This document shows positions 1 through 5,982 of a stretch of DNA of 10,386 nucleotides, in pieces. A program made the translations under genes and the position numbers. This DNA is from Sedimentisphaerales bacterium. GTDB taxonomy: Bacteria > Planctomycetota > Phycisphaerae > Sedimentisphaerales > Anaerobacaceae. A model generated the notes under the pieces. The model made no database searches. It was not told the origin of the DNA and was given only the letters and a program-made list of their open reading frames with translations. Each line of letters begins with the position of its first letter. The first letter of the stretch is position 1. The stretch lies in assembly GCA_016933985.1 (NCBI GenBank), contig JAFGTU010000021.1, positions 1 to 10,386 on the forward strand, given 5' to 3'.

Positions 1-1
1 A

Positions 2-868
2 AAATACACTTATCAGTCTTGGTATCAGCTTATCCGCGAACTCGCCCCCCAGGCGGTCATCTTCGGCAAGGGCCCGGATGTCCGCTGGTGCGGCAACGAG
101 GGCGGCGGCACAAGGCAAGCCGAGTGGAGCGTCATCCCAATAAGCAAGCCGCTCAACGAATTCGACTGGCCTGATATGACCGATGGAGATTTGGGTAGTT
201 TAGGCAAGCTGAAAGAGAATCTCGACAAAGGCGGCTACCTCCACTGGTACCCCGCCGAGACCAATACCTCCATTCGCCACGGCTGGTTCTGGCGCGACGA
301 AAACCAGCACGTAAAGCCAGCCTCCGAAATCCTCGATATCTGGTACCGCTCGGTAGGAGGCAATTCCGTCTTCCTCCTGAATATCCCCCCCAACCGCGAC
401 GGCCTCTTCGCAGAGCGCGACTGCAAGGTCCTCCAGCAAGTCGGCGACCACCTCCGCGAGGCCTTCAAGACCGACTTGGCCGAAGGCGCAACAGCCCAAG
501 CCTCGGCCACCCGCGCACCCGGATTCGAGCCGGAAAAAGCCCTCGACGCCAACCCCGACACCTGCTGGATGTCCCCCGACTGGACGCCACAGGCCGAACT
601 GACTATCAGCCTGCCGAAACCGCAGACCTTCAACCGAATAGTCCTCCAGGAGAATATCCGCCACTTCGGCCAGAGAATCGCACAATTCGCAATCGACGCC
701 CAAACAGATGGCAACTGGAAACAAATCGCCACAGGCCAAACAGTAGGCTACAAAAAAATCTGCCGAACACAAACCACGACAACCAGCAAACTCCGCATCC
801 GAATCTCAACCTCCCGCGTCTGCCCAACAATAAGCACCTTCGCCCTATACCACGCAAAAGAACCCTGA
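2..868 (+). CDS. Alpha-L-fucosidase (GH29), 3' part, with C-terminal discoidin-like (F5/8 type C) domain
   Basis: The gene enters from the left edge in an open frame, and 288 residues are visible before TGA at 866-868. The first ~155 residues match the C-terminal half of a GH29 catalytic domain: an ELAPQAVIFGKGPDVRWCGNEGG block (split here as ELAPQAVIFG and KGPDVRWCGNEGG), then AEWSVIP, ETNTSIRHGWFW, and SVGGNSVFLLNIPPNRDGL. GH29 enzymes release terminal L-fucose from glycans with retention. The nucleophile Asp lies upstream, outside the window. The Glu in GNEGG or in AEWSV could be the acid/base, but this is uncertain because that residue varies among GH29 members. From about residue 160 (EGATAQASATR) to the end there is a beta-rich segment with ALDANPDTCWMSPD and FNRIVLQENI, the pattern of an F5/8 type C carbohydrate-binding domain. 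The N-terminus and any signal peptide are not visible; export is likely for this family. It is probably part of algal or mucin-like fucan breakdown. Confidence 0.93.
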   Translation, partial: KYTYQSWYQLIRELAPQAVIFGKGPDVRWCGNEGGGTRQAEWSVIPISKPLNEFDWPDMTDGDLGSLGKLKENLDKGGYLHWYPAETNTSIRHGWFWRDENQHVKPASEILDIWYRSVGGNSVFLLNIPPNRDGLFAERDCKVLQQVGDHLREAFKTDLAEGATAQASATRAPGFEPEKALDANPDTCWMSPDWTPQAELTISLPKPQTFNRIVLQENIRHFGQRIAQFAIDAQTDGNWKQIATGQTVGYKKICRTQTTTTSKLRIRISTSRVCPTISTFALYHAKEP

Positions 869-979
869 TCCTCCGTCAAGAGTGCACGACAACGTCATTC
901 CAAACAAAGGCCCACAAGGGCGAAGTCAGAGATCCACTCATCGTACGACCCCGCACATGGCTGGCTTGTACTCACTCAC

Positions 980-1450
980 CTACAAAACGTCATCTGGTAC
1001 TGGTTCGGCTGGCAGTATCGTGGTTAGTTCTCCCTCAACATCGATTCCGTATTGTAGAGCAAGACATGCCACATGGAAACCAAATGTTGCGCGCAGCCGA
1101 CCGAGTTCTGCCATAGCTCCAAAGAAACGAGGGCAATCTCGAACTTGAGTATCATCGAGATATTGGCGACATGCTGCCCGCATCGCCCGAAATGAGGCAG
1201 TTGCTTTACTCTCATCTGGAAGGCGGCGGATAGCATTTGTCAGTTCGGATCGAATCTGCAACACGGATTCGCTCACCTGCTCCTCGATTTCGTGCGCAAA
1301 ATCATTGTAAAGAGCACGTCTATCCTCAAGGAATACGAGAACGTCACGAACGACTTTGCGTTCAGATTCTGGAGGCTGCCAAGATAATCCAAACACTGGT
1401 ACGGAAATGCCAGTGATACGCGAAACAAGATCTTTGAACTTAACTTTCAT
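980..1450 (-). CDS. Conserved hypothetical protein (DUF6650-like)
   Basis: This gene encodes 156 residues, with ATG at 1448-1450 and TAG at 980-982. A GGAGG lies 13 bases upstream of the ATG, rather far for a Shine-Dalgarno site. The N-terminus reads MKVKFKDLVSRITGISVPVF, followed by GLSWQPPESE and a helical stretch VLVFLEDRRALYNDF. From memory this signature matches a small bacterial family catalogued as a domain of unknown function (I believe DUF6650; not checked). The rest is mostly helical, with a FRAMRAACRQYLDD segment near residue 88 to 101. There is no signal peptide, membrane segment or obvious catalytic motif, so it should be cytosolic. Members are often found in accessory regions. 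It lies 94 bases downstream of the DUF2442 gene on the same strand, so it could be cotranscribed with that pair. Function unknown. Confidence 0.8.
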   Translation of the reverse strand: MKVKFKDLVSRITGISVPVFGLSWQPPESERKVVRDVLVFLEDRRALYNDFAHEIEEQVSESVLQIRSELTNAIRRLPDESKATASFRAMRAACRQYLDDTQVRDCPRFFGAMAELGRLRATFGFHVACLALQYGIDVEGELTTILPAEPVPDDVL

Positions 1451-1544
1451 TAGGCTCTACGTTCCTCCAAAGATGAACGTGTCCGTCCCCCTTTTTGCTA
1501 GTAACCAGAAAACAGCATTCAAATCTATTCGACCTGCACACTTC

Positions 1545-1784
1545 TCACGGCATCTTAACCGAATCCAGATACAGCGTATCAGGGCACACATCCTGTTCGT
1601 GAGGCCATGCCACCGTCCCGTCAACAACCTTGGCCTGTTTGAAATATGCTTTATCTCGAAGTTCTTCGAACACGCCAAATTCAAGCAGCCCCGAACAATC
1701 ATAAACGCCGCGCTCGCCATTAGTGAAAACAAGCATTAGCTCATAATCATCCGTGGAATTCACTTCTTTTACTCTTGGATTCAT
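1545..1784 (-). CDS. DUF2442 family protein (putative partner of DUF4160)
   Basis: This is a 79-residue protein with ATG at 1782-1784 and TGA at 1545-1547. It matches DUF2442 along its length: MNPRVKEVNSTDDYELMLVF, TNGERGVYDCSGLLEFGVFEEL (a longer run, split here at TNGERGVYDC and SGLLEFGVFEEL), a central VVDGTVAWPHEQDVCPDTLY, and the end LDSVKMP. The WP...D.CPDTLYLDS motif is typical of the family. It starts four bases after the stop of the DUF4160 gene, and its GAGG ribosome site lies inside the last codons and stop of that gene, so translation is probably coupled. DUF4160/DUF2442 neighbours have been predicted computationally as toxin-antitoxin-like modules. I do not know of a biochemical demonstration, and which member would be toxic is not settled. 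The protein is soluble, with no membrane or DNA-binding helix-turn-helix visible. Confidence 0.9.
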   Translation of the reverse strand: MNPRVKEVNSTDDYELMLVFTNGERGVYDCSGLLEFGVFEELRDKAYFKQAKVVDGTVAWPHEQDVCPDTLYLDSVKMP

Positions 1785-1788
1785 TACC

Positions 1789-2058
1789 TTACCTCAAAGG
1801 GTCAATCTTGTACGGCTGCTCCCCGGATACGGTAAGTTCCCAATCCGCAACCAACTCATCTTTATGTAGCTCAATCCACGCTTGAAGAAGCTTCATTTTG
1901 GGCTTTGGAATATCTCCATCCAGAACCCCACCGTCCGGAATGGAAACAACAACCTCATGTTCTTGATACTTCACATGAATGTGAGGAGTCTTATGCTGTT
2001 TATTGTCCATGAAATACATATAGACGATGATTCCATAGAATGCTGAAATTGCCGGCAT
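1789..2058 (-). CDS. DUF4160 family protein (predicted toxin-antitoxin-like module)
   Basis: This gene encodes 89 residues. I chose the start at ATG 2056-2058 because the protein then begins MPAISAFYGIIVYMYF, the canonical DUF4160 start, and AAGGAG lies 7 bases upstream. A longer frame back to 2085 adds nine residues that contain this ribosome site and is less likely. Family motifs are HKTPHIHVKYQEHEVVVSIP (His-rich PHIHV strand), GGVLDGDIPKPKMKLLQAWI and the ending WELTVSGEQPYKIDPLR. TAA is at 1789-1791, four bases before the DUF2442 start. The protein is small and soluble. Pairing with DUF2442 in this order is common, and the two are likely one functional unit. A weak promoter (TTGTAC, 17 bases, TTTGAT on the minus strand) precedes it, with the inverted repeat CTTGT/ACAAG at 2108-2121 overlapping. 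That is an arrangement expected for autoregulation, though this is only inference. Confidence 0.92.
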   Translation of the reverse strand: MPAISAFYGIIVYMYFMDNKQHKTPHIHVKYQEHEVVVSIPDGGVLDGDIPKPKMKLLQAWIELHKDELVADWELTVSGEQPYKIDPLR

Positions 2059-2107
2059 AACGCTCTCCTTGCTGATCTCAGACAACCATCTATCAAATCC
2101 TGTGCAA

Positions 2108-2121
2108 CTTGTTTGTACAAG
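2108..2121. promoter_or_regulatory. Inverted repeat upstream of the DUF4160/DUF2442 pair (possible operator)
   Basis: CTTGT-TTGT-ACAAG is a perfect 5-base inverted repeat with a 4-base spacer, about 50 bases upstream of the chosen DUF4160 start. It overlaps a weak minus-strand -35 like hexamer (TTGTAC). An autoregulatory operator would fit a toxin-antitoxin-like module, but such a short palindrome can occur by chance. Confidence 0.25.
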
Positions 2122-2274
2122 CCGAATTCCATCTCAACGTCATTTTACCAACCGACCACAACCATAACAACTCTTTTCCCTCAAGAGACCGACAAAAAAT
2201 CATCAACAGCACACACTCTTATCCCAGCATCCCCCGCTATCAAATCCTTCCCACCAACAGGCGTGGCCTTTTCC

Positions 2275-2341
2275 TGTTTGAGATTTGTGTCATTTGATAT
2301 TTAACATTGTTTAGGATTTAAGATTTCGTGCTTCGGATTTG
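2275..2341. repeat. Degenerate AT-rich dispersed repeat, copy A (GATTTCG-type)
   Basis: The stretch GAGATTTGTGTCATTTGATA continues into GATTTCGTGCTTCGGATTT at 2322-2340. The latter 19 bases recur exactly at 7926-7944. The surrounding bases are also similar: GAGATTT, GATATT and TTGTTT.GGATTT in the same order. It lies just downstream of the thiH stop, in the 298-base gap between thiH and DUF4160. The rest of that gap (2122-2274) is AC-rich and shows no gene. The hairpin AACAGG/CCTGTT near 2256-2278 has no T-tract. Confidence 0.7.
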
Positions 2342-2356
2342 CCGGCGATCTCGCCG

Positions 2357-3499
2357 CTACGGCCTTTCCCAATCCTTCCAAACCGGCTCGGCCCCTGCTG
2401 TCTTTATCATCTCGGCAACCTGTGCGGGGCTGCGGTCATCGTCGATCCGGAATTGCTCGGTCGCATCCGTTTCGTGCGAGTATCCGCCGGGCGTCGTCTT
2501 GCTGCCCGCGCTCATTTTCGTTATGCCTAACTTGATCAAATGATCGCGCAGCTCAGCCCCCTCGCGCGTCGAGAGCACAAGCCCCGCGTCGGCAAAGCAA
2601 AGCCTCAAAGCCGTAATCATCTGGACCAGATCCTTGTCGCTGGCCAAATGCCGGAACTGAAGCCCATCGACCCGATGCGCCGGTCGAAGCCGCGGAAACG
2701 AAAAAGATACCTGCGACCGCCAGTACCGCTTGATAAGATAATTGGCGTGTTCGCCCAAAGCCAAGGTCTCGCACCGCCAGTCCGCCAAGCCAAGCAGCGC
2801 CCCCAAGCCGATCTGCCGCATCCCCGCCGCCGCGATATAATCAGGCGTCGCTAACCTATTATCGTAATCCGCCTTCGGCCCGCCCGGATGGTACTGCCGA
2901 TACGCCCGGCGGTCGTAAGTCTCTTGGTACAGCGTCACGCCGTCGATGCCCGCAGCAAAGAGCCGCCCGTACTCCTCAGCCGTCATCTGATATATCTCGA
3001 CGGAGATCGAGTCGAACGCGCCGCGCAGCTCCCCGGCCAGCCGGCTAAGATAATCGACATCGACGAATTCCCTATCCTCGCTGCTGACCAGCAGTATGTC
3101 ACGAAACCCCTCGCCCGCAATCACCTCAGCCTCGCCAACAGCCTCCTCGACCGAAAGTCGCCGCCGTTCGCAATCGCTGTCCCTATTGAACCCGCAGTAC
3201 AGGCAGCTATTGACGCAGTAGTTCGATAGATAGAGCGGCGCATACAGCCGAATAGTCCGCCCAAACCGCTGCACCGTAAGCCGTCGCGCAGCCTGAGCCA
3301 TATCTTCAAGGTATCCTTCAGCCGCCGGCGAGACAAGTGCAAGCAGTCTATCAAGACTATGCGATCCCGCCCGCTGCCCCAGCGCCCGCTCCACATCGCG
3401 CGCGCTAATCTCATCAAGCCTCTCCTTCCAGGCCGCGCAGTCGCCGTCAAGCCCCTTCTCACTCAGAATACTGTATATGTCAACTCTGTGCGTGCTCAT
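2357..3499 (-). CDS. thiH: ThiH, 2-iminoacetate synthase (radical SAM tyrosine lyase)
   Basis: This is a 380-residue protein, close to the usual ~370-380. ThiH cleaves L-tyrosine to dehydroglycine and p-cresol using S-adenosylmethionine and a 4Fe-4S cluster, giving the C2-N unit of the thiazole in anaerobic-type thiamine synthesis. The cluster motif CVNSCLYC is at Cys95, Cys99 and Cys102, followed by GFNRD. Other family features are PLYLSNYC before it, ILLVSSEDREF, SVEIYQMTAEEY, GVTLYQETYD, QIGLGALLGLADWR, VSFSFPRLRPA and KMSAGSKTTPGGY. ATG at 3497-3499 overlaps the stop of the DapF-like gene as ATGA, so it is probably translationally coupled. Stop TAG is at 2357-2359. It is the last gene of the riboswitch-controlled operon. 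A short hairpin (CGGCG/CGCCG) sits at the stop codon, without a T-tract. Choosing ThiH rather than ThiO suggests an oxygen-poor lifestyle. Confidence 0.96.
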   Translation of the reverse strand: MSTHRVDIYSILSEKGLDGDCAAWKERLDEISARDVERALGQRAGSHSLDRLLALVSPAAEGYLEDMAQAARRLTVQRFGRTIRLYAPLYLSNYCVNSCLYCGFNRDSDCERRRLSVEEAVGEAEVIAGEGFRDILLVSSEDREFVDVDYLSRLAGELRGAFDSISVEIYQMTAEEYGRLFAAGIDGVTLYQETYDRRAYRQYHPGGPKADYDNRLATPDYIAAAGMRQIGLGALLGLADWRCETLALGEHANYLIKRYWRSQVSFSFPRLRPAHRVDGLQFRHLASDKDLVQMITALRLCFADAGLVLSTREGAELRDHLIKLGITKMSAGSKTTPGGYSHETDATEQFRIDDDRSPAQVAEMIKTAGAEPVWKDWERP

Positions 3500-4335
3500 T
3501 TCTCGAACATCTCATCGCAAATTATCCCGTCGGCCACCTTCGTCACCGATCCGGTCATCGTAACCGAGAAATCATCGGCAACGCGTATGTCGAGCTCTCC
3601 GCCCGGCGTATGCGCCGTTATCTCGCCGTCGCACAGGTCCAGCTTCCGCGCAACCGCCACCGCCACGCAACTGCTGCTGCCTGAAGCCAATGTATAGCCC
3701 GCCCCCCTCTCCCAAATCTCGATCCGGATATTGCTCCGGTCGAGAATCTTCATAAACTGCACGTTCGTCCTGTTGGCGAACCGCTCGTCATTCTCAATAG
3801 CCGGCCCCAACCTCCGCGCTTGCACCTCGGACACTTCATCGCAGACTATCACGCAGTGCGGATTCCCAATAGTCGCAGCGCAAAACGTAATCTCTTTGCC
3901 CTCGACCTCAATCACCTCGTTGATGACTTCCCGCGCCCGCCCGGCTACAGGTATCGCACTGCTGTTAAAACTCACCCGCCCCATCTCAATGGTCACGCTA
4001 CTGCCGTCCTCGCCCACCTTCGCCTCGACAACGCCGCCCGGCGTCGAAATAGTAAACGCCTCCGAGCCCACCTTCCCGCAATCCCAAAGATACCGCGCAA
4101 AAATCCGCAGCCCGTTGCCGCTCTTCTCCGCCTCGCTCCCATCCGGATTGAATATCCGCAGACCGAAATCGGCCTCTCCGGTCTCGCTCGGCCCATAGAG
4201 AATCCCGTCCGACCCGACCCCGAAATTGCGGTGACATATCCTGCAAATCGCCTCACCGCTCGGCAGCTCCCCAATCTCCGCCGGATGCAGCACAACATAA
4301 TCATTACCCAATGCATGATACTTATGAAACTTCAT
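3496..4335 (-). CDS. DapF-family isomerase-like protein with both catalytic Cys replaced by Ser
   Basis: This gene encodes 279 residues, the usual DapF length (~275). ATG at 4333-4335 gives the canonical start MKFHKYHALGNDYVV. A TTG 24 bases upstream would add eight unrelated residues. The two-domain DapF fold is supported end to end: ALGND (Asn11), RIFNPDGSEAE, IGNPHC, RTNVQF and ERGAG (Glu209-Arg210) match the meso-DAP binding residues. In classic DapF two cysteines act as acid and base (E. coli CGNGARC and ACGSGAC). Here they read SGNGLR (Ser72, codon AGC) and ASGSSSC (Ser218, codon TCA). Checked on the DNA, these are real substitutions, not frameshifts. The ERGAGE Glu is Tyr (GAGYT). Epimerisation by two thiols is therefore unlikely. 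The gene lies in the thi operon, 95 bases after thiG, and overlaps thiH by four bases. It may be a Ser/Ser subfamily with another substrate or chemistry. A weakened epimerase is the alternative. Confidence 0.9.
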   Translation of the reverse strand: MKFHKYHALGNDYVVLHPAEIGELPSGEAICRICHRNFGVGSDGILYGPSETGEADFGLRIFNPDGSEAEKSGNGLRIFARYLWDCGKVGSEAFTISTPGGVVEAKVGEDGSSVTIEMGRVSFNSSAIPVAGRAREVINEVIEVEGKEITFCAATIGNPHCVIVCDEVSEVQARRLGPAIENDERFANRTNVQFMKILDRSNIRIEIWERGAGYTLASGSSSCVAVAVARKLDLCDGEITAHTPGGELDIRVADDFSVTMTGSVTKVADGIICDEMFEK

Positions 4336-4373
4336 AACCCTTTCTTCAACACTCGGCAAAAGACTTCATATTT

Positions 4374-4400
4374 AACCTGCGGTTTTACCGCAGGTTTTTT
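4374..4400 (+). terminator. Rho-independent terminator-like hairpin reading rightward, inside the thi operon
   Basis: AACCTGCGGT and ACCGCAGGTT form a perfect 10-bp stem around a TTT loop, and the stem end runs into six T's at 4395-4400 on the plus strand. It lies in the 95-base gap between thiG and the DapF-like gene. On the minus strand, the direction of the operon, the hairpin has an A-run before it and no T-run after it, so it should not stop operon mRNA efficiently. It would stop rightward antisense transcripts. In the operon mRNA it could act as a processing or stability hairpin. Confidence 0.7.
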
Positions 4401-4430
4401 ACCCAGAATAAGAGTAGGCGCAACCACAGC

Positions 4431-5201
4431 CTAATCCCTGAGAAATCCCGTCAACGGACTCGATGCGCTCGCCCTTCTCTCCGCAGCCGCCGGCCCTGAA
4501 AGGAACGCCCTCCTGCCCGCCTCGACCGCCAGCTTGAAGGCCGCCGCCATCTCGACCGGGTCCGCCGCCGTCGCAATGGCCGTATTCACAAGCACCGCAT
4601 CGGCCCCCATCTCCATCGCGTCGGCCGCGTGTGAAGGCAGCCCCAAACCCGCATCCACAACCACCGGAACCGTCGCCTGCTCGATTATAATCTCCAATGC
4701 CGCCCGCGTCCTAAGCCCCTGGTTAGACCCGATAGGACTCGCAAGCGGCATAACCGTCGCAGTCCCCACATCTTCGAGCCGCTTGCTCAAAACAGGATCG
4801 GCATTGATGTACGGCAAGACAACGAAACCGTCCTTGACCAGAATCTCCGCAGCCTTTAACGTCTCAACCGGATCGGGCAGCAGGTAATAAGGATCAGGCG
4901 TCACTTCTAACTTGACCCAGTTGATCCCCGTCGCCGCACGTGCGAGCCTCGCCAGCCGAACCGCCTCCTCCGCATCACGAGCGCCGGAAGTATTGGGCAG
5001 GAGCAGATACCTCGTTCGGTCAATCGCGGCTAACGTATCGTCGTTTTCATTCTCGATATCCACCCGGCGAAGAGCGACGGTGACAATCTCCGCCCCAGCC
5101 GCTTTAAGCGACTCAGCCATCACCTGCGGCGATGCGAACTTGCCCGTCCCGACGAGCAGCCTCGAATCGAATTCCTTATCGGCAATCACTAATCTATCCA
5201 T
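4431..5201 (-). CDS. thiG: ThiG, thiazole synthase
   Basis: The protein has 256 residues, the normal ThiG length. ThiG builds the thiazole phosphate ring from 1-deoxy-D-xylulose 5-phosphate, ThiS thiocarboxylate and dehydroglycine. The TIM barrel starts with LVIADKEFDSRLLVGTGKF. Lys97 in INWVKLEVTPDPYYLLPDP is the residue expected to form the imine with the sugar phosphate. Downstream are VLPYINADPVL, PLASPIGSNQGL, VVVDAGLGLPSHAADAMEMG and ADAVLVNTAIA, all family hallmarks including the phosphate-binding loops. I chose ATG 5199-5201 because GGAGG lies 8 bases upstream and the protein then starts as its homologues do. The frame could extend to 5237, but that would overlap thiS. The ribosome site lies inside the last glycine codons of thiS, and the genes are four bases apart, so translation is probably coupled. 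Stop TAG is at 4431-4433. Confidence 0.97.
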   Translation of the reverse strand: MDRLVIADKEFDSRLLVGTGKFASPQVMAESLKAAGAEIVTVALRRVDIENENDDTLAAIDRTRYLLLPNTSGARDAEEAVRLARLARAATGINWVKLEVTPDPYYLLPDPVETLKAAEILVKDGFVVLPYINADPVLSKRLEDVGTATVMPLASPIGSNQGLRTRAALEIIIEQATVPVVVDAGLGLPSHAADAMEMGADAVLVNTAIATAADPVEMAAAFKLAVEAGRRAFLSGPAAAERRASASSPLTGFLRD

Positions 5202-5205
5202 AAAA

Positions 5206-5418
5206 TCAACCTCCACCCATAAGCCGCACAAGCTCAATCGTTTGCCCGTCGCTTAGCTCTGTTCGGCCGAAGTCCTCCCGCCGAACGATCTGCCCGTCCA
5301 CCTCAGCCACAACCGTCGCAGCGTTCACATCAAGGTAATCGAGCAAATCCGAAAGCATACCAGGCAGCTCGCCCTCGCCGAACCGCTTTTCGACACCGTT
5401 GACCTTCAATACGTCCAT
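5206..5418 (-). CDS. thiS: ThiS, sulfur carrier protein
   Basis: This is a 70-residue ubiquitin-like protein ending RLMGGG; the C-terminal glycine is adenylated and thiocarboxylated to carry sulfur to ThiG. Other family signs are VLKVNGVEKRF, TVVAEVDGQIVRREDF and LSDGQTIELVRLMGGG, which match the small beta-grasp pattern. ATG is at 5416-5418, with a weak AAGG ribosome site 7 bases upstream. Stop TGA is at 5206-5208. It is the first gene of the operon and follows an 86-base spacer after the TPP riboswitch. The adenylating partner ThiF is not in this window, so it must be encoded elsewhere or replaced by another E1-like enzyme. Confidence 0.95.
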   Translation of the reverse strand: MDVLKVNGVEKRFGEGELPGMLSDLLDYLDVNAATVVAEVDGQIVRREDFGRTELSDGQTIELVRLMGGG

Positions 5419-5504
5419 TCCAAAACCTTACCCAAATTCTCAGTCCAAGAGCCAACCACTTCAAATAGTAACCGCAGAAGGAATAATCGGCCTCGAGAGA
5501 TGCA

Positions 5505-5648
5505 AAGCCTTCCTTCGCGGGCATTACCCCGATCAGGTCAATCGAGCTTCCAACACCTTGCCGGACGCTCCCAAAAGGGTCATCGCCATTTCAAGCGATC
5601 TCTCAGCTGTAGTCCGAACCAAAGCCCGGCCTTTAGCTCCCCTGGCTC
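5505..5648 (-). promoter_or_regulatory. TPP riboswitch (THI element) in the thiS leader, with an extra helix
   Basis: On the minus strand the leader carries every conserved TPP-aptamer block in order: GGGGAGCT (5635-5642), CTGAGA (5601-5606), a small stem ATCGC/GCGAT, ACCC (5577-5580), ACCTGATC (5531-5538), GGGGTAATGCCC (5519-5530) and GCGAAGGAAGG (5508-5518). P1 can form between GAGCC (5644-5648) and GGCTT (5505-5509). Between ACCC and ACCTGATC the usual spacer is about 5-8 bases; here it is 38 and can form the helix GAGC-G-TCC / GGA-A-GCTC. The likely outcome is repression of the operon when TPP is bound. No T-rich terminator follows. TTCCTTC at 5477-5483 can pair with GAAGGAA of the aptamer (5510-5516), which suggests switching by alternative pairing and probably translational control. 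The pairings are by eye. Confidence 0.93.
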
Positions 5649-5666
5649 AAAAATATACAACGCACC

Positions 5667-5695
5667 ATTATATCCACCCCCAACCCCAAAAGCAA
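5667..5695 (-). promoter_or_regulatory. Sigma70-type promoter of the thi operon
   Basis: On the minus strand, TTGCTT (5690-5695) is followed by 17 bases and a consensus TATAAT (5667-5672). This puts the start near 5660, about 12 bases before the first aptamer stem, as expected for a riboswitch leader. The -35 matches only three or four of six positions. Confidence 0.7.
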
Positions 5696-5982
5696 CAACA
5701 TTCCACCCCAACCGCATAGGGTGCGATACTTCGCACCATTCCAACTTTAGCTCACTTTAGGCACTTCTCTTCTGCGCCGCTTCAATAACCTTCAAACCAC
5801 GCCCCCCGTACATTAGTCTATCCGGCTCGCAATCAACCGGCAAATGGATTGATTATACTACTCGCAATAAACGTATTATCATTAGCCGGGCGCCTAATCC
5901 GGGAAAGTCCTGGACACAACCCAGGAAAATTCGATAAAGTCTGGCAAAACGGAAGCAAATAGAATTCTGTTGGGGTAGGCTT
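5696..5982. other. Non-coding gap between the thi promoter and the DUF3592 gene, with two hairpins
   Basis: No gene is seen. The first hairpin is GGTGCGA-TACT-TCGCACC (5720-5737), with a perfect 7-bp stem and no T-tract; its form suggests a dispersed palindromic element. The second is TCCTGG-ACACAAC-CCAGGA (5908-5926), about 60 bases before the DUF3592 start, possibly in its mRNA leader. Promoter-like strings for the rightward gene (TATACT at 5854-5859) lack a convincing -35. Confidence 0.5.

Noticed and set aside
200..772. 190-codon minus-strand frame
   Set aside because: Antisense shadow of the fucosidase gene.
2341..2357. Hairpin at the thiH stop as a terminator
   Set aside because: The stem is only 5-6 bp and there is no T-run on the minus strand.
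4336..4359. Longer dapF-like start at TTG 4357-4359
   Set aside because: It adds eight residues not expected in DapF; the ATG at 4333-4335 gives the standard N-terminus.
3820..4434. 204-codon plus-strand frame antisense to the dapF-like gene
   Set aside because: A shadow frame of a GC-rich gene; the minus-strand frame has clear DapF homology.
5202..5237. Longer thiG start at 5237
   Set aside because: It would overlap the end of thiS; ATG 5201 has GGAGG at ideal spacing and the normal N-terminus.
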